Of a stretch of 12,235 bases of DNA, positions 7,295 through 12,235 are shown one piece after another. The notes beneath the pieces are model-generated. The model saw nothing but the letters and a program-made list of their open reading frames with translations. It had not been told where the DNA came from and did no database searches. Numbering within the stretch: position 1 is the first letter of the stretch; each line of letters begins with the position of its first letter. The stretch is from Candidatus Omnitrophota bacterium (GTDB lineage Bacteria; Omnitrophota; Gorgyraeia; Zapsychrales; Zapsychraceae), in assembly GCA_020430005.1 (NCBI GenBank), contig JAGQKQ010000036.1, positions 1 to 12,235 of the forward strand, in the 5' to 3' direction. Made by a program: the position numbers and the translations under genes.

Positions 7295-7350
7295 AGTGTA
7301 TATTCTGAAGGTGAAGAGAAAATGTCTTGAATGTGAATTTTATGTGAAAC
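7295..7350 (-). promoter_or_regulatory. Pho box (four half-sites) and -10 of the porin-pst operon
   Basis: Read on the - strand, four 7-mers occur at exact 11-bp steps: GTTTCAC (7350-7344), AATTCAC (7339-7333), AAGACAT (7328-7322) and TCTTCAC (7317-7311). This is the geometry of PhoB-binding direct repeats (7 bp plus a 4-bp spacer), and the sequences resemble the enterobacterial CTGTCAT/C half-site in the last four bases. Ten bases beyond the last half-site is TACACT (7300-7295), overlapping TATACA (7302-7297), a candidate -10 at the spacing known for PhoB-activated promoters. No good -35 is needed because PhoB replaces it. Transcription would start near 7288, leaving a leader of about 130 bases. 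Confidence 0.8.
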
Positions 7351-7374
7351 GGTTAAAAACGCATATTATATTGA

Positions 7375-7410
7375 AATATAACAGTTTACAACTTATCAGT
7401 TTTATGAAAA
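7375..7410 (-). promoter_or_regulatory. Second, upstream Pho box with -10 for the porin-pst operon
   Basis: On the - strand TTTTCAT AAAA CTGATAA (7410-7393) resembles an 18-bp enterobacterial Pho box, with an AAAA spacer between the two 7-mers. Twelve bases beyond it is TATATT (7380-7375), a 5-of-6 match to the -10 consensus. The second half-site is degenerate, so this is a weaker call than the four-half-site box 43 bp further downstream. It could be a second promoter or an extra PhoB site. Confidence 0.45.
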
Positions 7411-7514
7411 TTAGATTTTTTCACAAGAAAATGGCTCTTAATTTCAACACAAATTCACACAATGAAGAAAATGTGACGCTTTTTCTATACGGTTTTAACC
7501 GATTTTATTGGAAA

Positions 7515-9287
7515 TTATATTTTGGGAAGAGTGATGGAAAAGACACTGCCATGCCCTAATTCGCTTTCGACGGAAAGCGTACCTTCATGAACCTGGACAA
7601 TATGTTTAATAATGGAAAGACCTAACCCCGTTCCGCCGAGATCTCTGGACCGGGCTTTATCAACGCGGTAGAAACGCTCAAAAATACGACCGAGATCTGC
7701 ATTGGGAATACCAATTCCCGTATCACGCACCAGAATAACAACCCGGCTGGCACTCTCCTCAGACTCAATATAAACCTTTCCACCGGGGCGGTTATATTTA
7801 ATGGCATTCTCTAATAAATTAAAGAAAACCTGTGTCATCAGCGAGGAATCAATCTTGACCGGAGGAAGACTTTTTGGAAGGTGATTCTCAATAGATACGG
7901 AAAGCTCCTTGGCCTGCGGCGCCAAATTATCAACAACCCGACTGATAAGCGGTTCCAACGAAGCCATCCTTAAATCCGGAATAAGCTTTCCGGACTCGAT
8001 TTTAGAAAGATCTAACAAATCATTAATTAATTTGGCCAAACGGTTGGCGTCAGAACAAATAATCCTAAGAAAATCTTCAGCATTTTCTTTATCATCAATT
8101 GCTCCCTGTAAAAGCGTCTCCGCGTACCCTTTAATCGTCGCAATCGGTGTGCGCAACTCATGAGAAACATTCGCCACAAAATCCTGGCGGACCTTTTCTA
8201 AACGGCGCAAATCAGTAATATCATGAAAAACCAGGACGGCCCCGTCCGATTTGTTATGCCGGATAACCGGAGCAGCATGAATAAGAAGTGTTTTTTCTTC
8301 AGGAAGTAAAACCGTCAGCTCTTTGGAAAGAACACCATTGGTCAGCGATAACGCTTGATCCGTCAGATCTTGTATTTCCACATTACGGATAATCTCGATA
8401 GGTCTTTTTCCCAAGGCTTCCTGACGAACATGAAGAAAATCCTTCAAAGCCTGATTCATCAGAATAATCATACCACGATCATCCACAACCAGAACCCCTT
8501 CCACCATACTCAAGAAGACTGTCTCCAGACGGGACTTGCTTGTCATAACTTCCTGCATACGTCCCTTAATCTGATCGGACATATAGTTAATCGACTGGGC
8601 CAAATCTTTAAATTCATCGTCGGTATGAATGCTGACTTTTTTTGAAAAATCTCCGTTGGCAATATTTCGGGTAATCTGGGATACTTCCGCAATGGGACGG
8701 GATAGAAATATAGAGGCCGCGTAACCGCCTAAAATGGCAAGGATAAAGGCAACACAAATAACACCGATAAGAATATTTTGAATATTCCGTTCGACCATTT
8801 TCACTTCCGATAACGGCATCGCCAAACGGATAAATCCCTGCATATCGGTAAACTGGAAGGGAACCGCCATATAAAGCAGTTGGTTTTTGACGGTTGTACT
8901 AAAACGCCGGCTGATTCCTTCTCCCTGTTTTAACGCCTGTTGAATTTCGGGACGATAAATATGATTTTCAACATTCAGAAGCTGCTCTCCGTCAAGCTGT
9001 GAATCTCCTAACACCTTACCGTCCGCGGCAATAATAGTGACCCGGATATCAAGATTCTCTCCAATAAAATCCGCAACTTGATCAATTTCCGAAAGAGACG
9101 TACCATTTTTATACATACGCTGCAGTATACCTCTGGAAAAATAAACATCACGGCGTAATGTGCTTTCAATACGCTGGTTTGTACTGTTGACCCAGCTTCG
9201 TTTTAAATACACATAGATACCAGAGAAAAGAATTCCAAATAAAAGGGCAATAATAATGGTCAGTTTATACTGAATTGTCAGCCGCAA
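7515..9287 (-). CDS. phoR: Phosphate-regulon sensor histidine kinase PhoR
   Basis: PhoR is the inner-membrane histidine kinase that phosphorylates PhoB when phosphate is scarce. The 590-residue protein has TM1 (about 10-28), an extracytoplasmic domain (29-170), TM2 (about 171-194), a HAMP linker (195-247), a PAS domain (about 252-360), HisKA with SHELRTPIATIKGY (phospho-acceptor His376), and a HATPase domain: N-box NLLENAIKYN (490-499), G1 DTGIGIP (522-528), F-box FERFYRV (536-542) and G2 GGTGLGLSI (551-559). The large sensor loop makes it closer in length to Bacillus PhoR than to the 431-residue E. coli protein. The start codon is TTG, chosen because AGGAG overlapping the phoB stop lies 6 bases upstream and no nearby ATG exists. 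It is spaced 9 bp from phoB, so the two are co-translated. The assignment as PhoR rather than another HAMP-PAS kinase rests largely on context. Confidence 0.93.
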   Translation of the reverse strand: MRLTIQYKLTIIIALLFGILFSGIYVYLKRSWVNSTNQRIESTLRRDVYFSRGILQRMYKNGTSLSEIDQVADFIGENLDIRVTIIAADGKVLGDSQLDGEQLLNVENHIYRPEIQQALKQGEGISRRFSTTVKNQLLYMAVPFQFTDMQGFIRLAMPLSEVKMVERNIQNILIGVICVAFILAILGGYAASIFLSRPIAEVSQITRNIANGDFSKKVSIHTDDEFKDLAQSINYMSDQIKGRMQEVMTSKSRLETVFLSMVEGVLVVDDRGMIILMNQALKDFLHVRQEALGKRPIEIIRNVEIQDLTDQALSLTNGVLSKELTVLLPEEKTLLIHAAPVIRHNKSDGAVLVFHDITDLRRLEKVRQDFVANVSHELRTPIATIKGYAETLLQGAIDDKENAEDFLRIICSDANRLAKLINDLLDLSKIESGKLIPDLRMASLEPLISRVVDNLAPQAKELSVSIENHLPKSLPPVKIDSSLMTQVFFNLLENAIKYNRPGGKVYIESEESASRVVILVRDTGIGIPNADLGRIFERFYRVDKARSRDLGGTGLGLSIIKHIVQVHEGTLSVESELGHGSVFSITLPKI

Positions 9288-9296
9288 GGCCTTCTC

Positions 9297-9983
9297 CTAT
9301 TCACTAAAGCGGTAACCGTGTCCACGAACGGTTTCAATAAATTTTCCGGCTTTACCAAGCTTTTGACGGAGGCGTTTAATGTGGGTATCAATGGTGCGGG
9401 TGGTCACGTCGGCTTCTATATCCCAGACGTCTTGAAGAAGCTGATCCCGGGTTTGAACACGGCCCCGGCGGTTCATAAGGTTGATTAACAACTTAAACTC
9501 CATGGCCGTGAGTATAATTTCTTTTTTACCAACAAGAACCTTATGTTTGGGAATATCGACCTTTAAATAATCCGCTGTGAGAACCTCTTTTTTTTCCTCT
9601 TGCTTAAATCGGCCGCGCTTCAAAACAGATTTGATTCTTAATATCAACTCTCTGGGACTGAATGGTTTAACCATATAATCATCCGCACCCAATTCCAGCC
9701 CGACAATACGGTCAATTTCTTCCCCCCGGGCCGTCAGCATAATAACCGGCAAAGACACGTAACGGGCATCCTGACGAAGCTCTTTACACACCTCAAAACC
9801 GTCCATTTTGGGCAGCATAATATCCAGAACGACCAGATCAACGGATTCCTGCTCAAGCATTTTGAAGAGATCCTCACCAGTGACAACCGTGTGGCACTCA
9901 AATCCGGCTTTTTCCAGATTATACTTTAAAAGCTTTGAAATATGCTTGTCGTCCTCGACAACGAGAATTTTGTCTTTTCCCAT
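9297..9983 (-). CDS. phoB: Phosphate-regulon response regulator PhoB
   Basis: PhoB is an OmpR-family response regulator. Once phosphorylated by PhoR it binds Pho boxes and recruits RNA polymerase. The 228-residue protein has a receiver domain (1-122) with the acidic pocket Asp11/Asp12, phospho-acceptor Asp54 in VVLDIMLPKMDG, switch Thr84 and Lys106 in YMVKPF. The winged helix-turn-helix (about 130-228) includes LTAMEFKLLINLM, the recognition-helix segment VTTRTIDTHIKRLRQKLG (193-210) and the wing ETVRGHGYRF. All key residues are intact. The Shine-Dalgarno is weak (GGAT about 11 bases upstream) compared with other genes here, which may keep basal PhoB low. An upstream Pho box suggests autoregulation. 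Confidence 0.95.
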   Translation of the reverse strand: MGKDKILVVEDDKHISKLLKYNLEKAGFECHTVVTGEDLFKMLEQESVDLVVLDIMLPKMDGFEVCKELRQDARYVSLPVIMLTARGEEIDRIVGLELGADDYMVKPFSPRELILRIKSVLKRGRFKQEEKKEVLTADYLKVDIPKHKVLVGKKEIILTAMEFKLLINLMNRRGRVQTRDQLLQDVWDIEADVTTRTIDTHIKRLRQKLGKAGKFIETVRGHGYRFSE

Positions 9984-10221
9984 AATACAATCAATCCGGC
10001 ATCCGATATTTGACGATTTGATGTCATAATATCACAATTTATAAAAATTACCCCATAAATATTTAACGCATTTTTTATCGGCTAAATGCCTTATGTGATA
10101 ATTTTCAACAAAATGCCTATTTTCATAATGTATACCATTTTAAGGGTATCGCCAATATGTGAAAAGATTATGACATTTGTGTGAAATTACGGCAACATCC
10201 GTAGTCTTTTGGGATATTTTC
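9984..10221 (-). other. Permease-phoB intergenic region
   Basis: This non-coding region carries the phoBR Pho box. Between it and phoB lies an 8-bp direct repeat AAATGCCT (10084-10091 and 10111-10118, + strand, 27 bp apart), possibly an operator. A 5-bp inverted repeat TACGG/CCGTA (10188-10203) after the permease stop lacks a U-tract, so a terminator for the permease gene is not established. No open frame of note is present. Confidence 0.55.
10143..10187 (-). promoter_or_regulatory. Pho box (three half-sites) upstream of phoBR
   Basis: On the - strand ATTTCAC (10187-10181), ATGTCAT (10176-10170) and TTTTCAC (10165-10159) repeat at exact 11-bp steps; the middle one differs from the enterobacterial CTGTCAT at a single base. 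Ten bases after the last half-site lies TACCCT (10148-10143), a poor -10 but in the same place as TACACT at the porin promoter. TAAAAT six bases further downstream is an alternative. This supports autoactivation of phoBR by PhoB. It leaves a leader of roughly 150 bases before the phoB ATG. Confidence 0.75.
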
Positions 10222-11598
10222 TTATTTTATTCCAAAGGCAGCTGTCACAATAAAGCGAAATCCCAGTAAAACGGCCAATAATGAAAGGATGGAAACCAGG
10301 GCTCCGGCTTTGAGCATATCCTTGCTATGAATCATATTGGTCGCAAATGCGATCGCATTAGGTGGGGTTGATACCGGCAGGGCCATGGCAAAAGAACAGG
10401 ATAAGGCCACGGTTGCGGCTAACAGAATATTATTTTCTCCAGGAATAACCATGATAATCGGGATAAGAAGATTTGCTGTGGCTGTATTGCTCATAAATGT
10501 TGAGAGAAGAAGTCCAAAAAGACAAAACACGGCCACAAGCACAAACCCTGTGTGTTCAAATAATGGTAAATCGACAATCCATTGTGTCAGACCACTGATT
10601 TCCATGCCCTTGCCTAAAGCCAACCCTCCCCACATTAAAACCAGAACATCCCAGTCAATCGTTTTAAAATCATCGCGGTCCAACAGACCCAAAGCGGCAA
10701 ATAATCCAGCCGCTGTTAAGGCTATAATAGCCGCAGGAATTTTGTGTATTTCCGATGTCAACCACAAGAGCACAGTTAACAAAGCAATGGTCATCGCCAT
10801 TTTTGTTTCACGGTCAAAAGACTTTTGAAATTCAATATTCAATTGTATCGTTTCTGTTTTCGGCCGATACATAACAAAAAGGACTACGCTTGTCACAAAA
10901 ATTAATATCACCGCCAGCGGAAAGGCCATTTTCATCCACGAAATAAAACTAAGATAAATTCCCTTGTTAGCCAGAATACCAATAGCAATGGCATTAGGCG
11001 GTGTTCCGACCGGTGTTCCGATTCCTCCGATATTCGCGGCAAAAGGAATGGATAAAATAAGTCCTGTACGGTAAGGGTCGGCAGGATCAATTTGTTTTAA
11101 CAACGGCAGCAGCATCGCGATCATCATGGCCGTTGTGGCTGTATTGGACATCCACATCGATAAAAAGGCCGTACTCATCATAAAACCCAGCATAATCATA
11201 TAGGGTTTATTACCAAACAATTTTAAAAGCCTCCGGGCAATAATGCGATCGATATGATATTTCTGCATAGCACAAGCCAGAATAAAACCGCCAAGAAACA
11301 GAATGATAATCGGACTTCCAAACGGCAATAAAAATACTTTATACCCGCCGGAATCCATATTCATAACCCCTCCGGGACGGCACAGAAAAAATGTTTCCAA
11401 AAGAATAACTAATAATGATGTGGCATAAAGCGGAATAATTTCTAACGCCCAGAAGAGTGCGGAAAAAACAAAAATAAAGAAAACCCTTCTGGACGGCTCG
11501 GACATACTGGCCGGCGCCATAAAGTAAGCGCACAATGCGAGAATCATGACAATACTTGCCTTTAGAAACACTGAACTCTTTAGGGATTTATATAACAT
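10222..11598 (-). CDS. SLC13/DASS-family sodium-coupled anion permease
   Basis: This is a 458-residue multi-pass inner-membrane protein of the divalent anion:sodium symporter family, with the two inverted repeats expected. Each repeat carries an SNT substrate/Na+ motif (MSNTATTAMM with SNT at 151-153; MSNTATANLL with SNT at 370-372) and a TPPNAIA loop (GTPPNAIA 198-205; STPPNAIA 410-417). The length matches VcINDY-type transporters. Family members carry dicarboxylates, citrate, sulfate or, in some eukaryotes, phosphate, and the substrate cannot be read from these motifs. TGAGG is 5 bases before the ATG. It starts 31 bp after the DUF4405-like gene and is followed by phoB on the same strand after a 238-bp gap. 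It precedes the Pho box, so Pho control of this gene is not shown. Confidence 0.9.
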   Translation of the reverse strand: MLYKSLKSSVFLKASIVMILALCAYFMAPASMSEPSRRVFFIFVFSALFWALEIIPLYATSLLVILLETFFLCRPGGVMNMDSGGYKVFLLPFGSPIIILFLGGFILACAMQKYHIDRIIARRLLKLFGNKPYMIMLGFMMSTAFLSMWMSNTATTAMMIAMLLPLLKQIDPADPYRTGLILSIPFAANIGGIGTPVGTPPNAIAIGILANKGIYLSFISWMKMAFPLAVILIFVTSVVLFVMYRPKTETIQLNIEFQKSFDRETKMAMTIALLTVLLWLTSEIHKIPAAIIALTAAGLFAALGLLDRDDFKTIDWDVLVLMWGGLALGKGMEISGLTQWIVDLPLFEHTGFVLVAVFCLFGLLLSTFMSNTATANLLIPIIMVIPGENNILLAATVALSCSFAMALPVSTPPNAIAFATNMIHSKDMLKAGALVSILSLLAVLLGFRFIVTAAFGIK

Positions 11599-11629
11599 AG
11601 AAACCTCATATGTAGGGAACTCCTCCCTT

Positions 11630-12019
11630 TCACATTGTTCCTTTTGGTATTAACAGAGGAAATAAAATTGCCAGTAAAATCCAAAGCAGAACAAAAACCA
11701 TTATGATTTTTCTTCGCATCTTCTGTGGATGTTCCGCTGTTCCGAAAACCATGGCCTTAATCCATGCCCAATGAAGAATAATATGAATAAGCAGCAAAGT
11801 CAGAAAAAGAATGGATATAAAAAAATGAATATCACCCCATTGATGTCGGGTCAATCCTGTAAAAACGTCAATACTTCTACGCCCGCCCACACCGTGAAAC
11901 TCGCCTCCCCCGCTTCCCGGAGGCAGAACAAACCTTAGGATCAAACCGGTTGATATCATAACCGTGAAGACCATAAGGCTTAATGTATCAACAATAATAT
12001 TAATGATCGGACGCTTCAT
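11630..12019 (-). CDS. Small membrane protein, DUF4405 / cytochrome b-like
   Basis: This 129-residue protein has three clear hydrophobic segments (about 5-31, 64-90 and 104-124) and a histidine-rich central part: HQWGDIHFFISI, then LIHIILHWAWI (His59, 65, 79 and 83). That pattern resembles DUF4405 proteins, small relatives of the di-haem cytochrome b561/FdnI fold in which membrane histidines ligate haem. A Gly-rich loop (35-46, with GSGGGEFHGVGG) lies between the first two segments. GGAG is 8 bases before the ATG. It probably forms an operon with the SLC13 permease 31 bp downstream, but how a possible haem protein relates to an anion transporter is unknown. The DUF assignment is from memory of the family pattern. 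Confidence 0.78.
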   Translation of the reverse strand: MKRPIINIIVDTLSLMVFTVMISTGLILRFVLPPGSGGGEFHGVGGRRSIDVFTGLTRHQWGDIHFFISILFLTLLLIHIILHWAWIKAMVFGTAEHPQKMRRKIIMVFVLLWILLAILFPLLIPKGTM

Positions 12020-12235
12020 AGACCCGCTCCATTAACCGTCAACTTAAGATTGCGGAAAATTATGTAGAGAGTATTATTTTAACTCTTTTCATTGATAAAA
12101 ACAGATAAATTATTAATTCCCTTTCCATTTATTGAATCCAATGAAGCCCGCCTGATAATTTGTCACCTTTATTACATGAACATAATAATTTATGCTATAT
12201 TTAATAAAGCTTCGCGAAGAATCTGTCTGTTGCAC
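12020..12235. other. Non-coding region right of the DUF4405-like gene
   Basis: No complete gene is seen here. The region holds the Shine-Dalgarno of the DUF4405-like gene, the rightward Pho box, a short AGAGT/ACTCT inverted repeat (12068-12086) and the 10-bp palindrome CTTCGCGAAG (12210-12219). Frames open to the right edge from ATG at 12176 and 12192 lack Shine-Dalgarno sites and are too short to call. It is probably a divergent promoter region. Confidence 0.5.
12160..12177 (+). promoter_or_regulatory. Rightward-facing Pho box at the window edge
   Basis: TTGTCAC (12160-12166), CTTT and ATTACAT (12171-12177) form two half-sites at an 11-bp step on the + strand. The first differs from CTGTCAC by one base. 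AT-rich -10 candidates follow (TATGCT at 12191-12196; CATAAT at 12181-12186), though none sits at the ideal 10-bp spacing. It points away from the DUF4405-like gene, towards a gene outside the window. Confidence 0.45.

Larger units (their letters stand above)
7155..7514 (-). other. 360-bp regulatory gap between phoR and the porin
   Basis: This AT-rich stretch has no credible gene. It holds two Pho boxes with -10 elements, a leader stem-loop, the porin Shine-Dalgarno (GAGGGAG at 7163-7169) and a weak third box GCGTCAC ATTT TCTTCAT (7479-7462, - strand) without a good -10. A short inverted repeat CGGTT/AACCG (7490-7501) just after phoR lacks a U-tract, so no clear phoR terminator was found. Some read-through from phoBR into the porin operon is therefore possible. 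Confidence 0.7.

Noticed and set aside
7441..7458. ATTTCAA CACA AATTCAC on the + strand as a rightward Pho box
   Set aside because: It faces into the 3' end of phoR with no + strand gene downstream, and the AT-rich region makes chance matches likely.
7170..7559. 129-residue + strand open frame across the phoR-porin gap
   Set aside because: It begins at a TTG, has no Shine-Dalgarno, is AT-rich low-complexity sequence, runs into the antisense of phoR and spans the Pho boxes; it looks like open non-coding DNA.
10188..10203. Rho-independent terminator after the SLC13 gene
   Set aside because: The stem is only 5 bp with a 6-base loop and the following tract is ATTTCAC, not a U-run.
10337..10828. 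163-residue + strand frame opposite the SLC13 permease
   Set aside because: It is antisense to a gene with strong family motifs, and its composition is what the reverse strand of a membrane protein produces.
12176..12235. Start of a rightward gene at the window edge
   Set aside because: Two frames are open from ATG to the edge, but neither has a Shine-Dalgarno and 14-20 codons are not evidence of coding.
1..12235. CRISPR arrays, tRNA or rRNA genes, insertion sequences, phage genes
   Set aside because: No repeat-spacer arrays, cloverleaf sequences, transposase or integrase motifs, or terminal inverted repeats were seen.

Overview
The window reads as a chromosomal phosphate-starvation (Pho) locus from a Gram-negative bacterium of moderately low GC content. 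The Gram-negative call rests on a signal-peptide-bearing outer-membrane porin that ends in phenylalanine and on a periplasmic phosphate-binding protein without a lipobox. I cannot name the lineage. The porin type, the long PhoR and the SLC13 neighbour would fit an uncultured group such as Omnitrophota or a relative, but this is a weak guess.

Layout. On the + strand (1-1500) lie the 3' end of an unidentified gene and, overlapping it, a secreted protein with a kinase-like (APH/protein-kinase-fold) C-terminal half. Everything else is on the - strand, read from right to left: a small DUF4405-type membrane protein (12019-11630) and an SLC13/DASS permease (11598-10222), probably one operon; phoB (9983-9297) and phoR (9287-7515), a second operon; a 360-bp regulatory gap; then porin, pstS, pstC, pstA, pstB and phoU (7154-1515). 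The pst genes are tightly spaced, with pstC and pstA overlapping by 4 bp, and converge on the kinase-like gene 14 bp away.

How the genes work together. PhoR (sensor kinase) and PhoB (response regulator) should activate the porin-pst-phoU operon under phosphate limitation. The porin lets anions through the outer membrane, PstS captures phosphate in the periplasm, and PstC/PstA with the PstB ATPase import it. PhoU relays transporter state back to PhoR. The DNA supports this wiring: TTCAC/GTCAT-type half-sites repeat at exactly 11-bp steps upstream of the porin (four half-sites, 7311-7350, with a -10-like hexamer 10 bp further on) and upstream of phoB (three half-sites, 10159-10187). A third two-half-site box faces right at the window edge (12160-12177) and predicts a Pho-regulated gene beyond position 12235. 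A perfect 14-bp stem-loop sits between pstS and pstC, where differential expression of binding protein and permease would be expected.

I found no rRNA, tRNA, CRISPR array, insertion sequence or other mobile element. The least ordinary items are the secreted kinase-like protein, the intercistronic stem-loop that contains the longest possible pstC start codon, and the multi-half-site Pho boxes.
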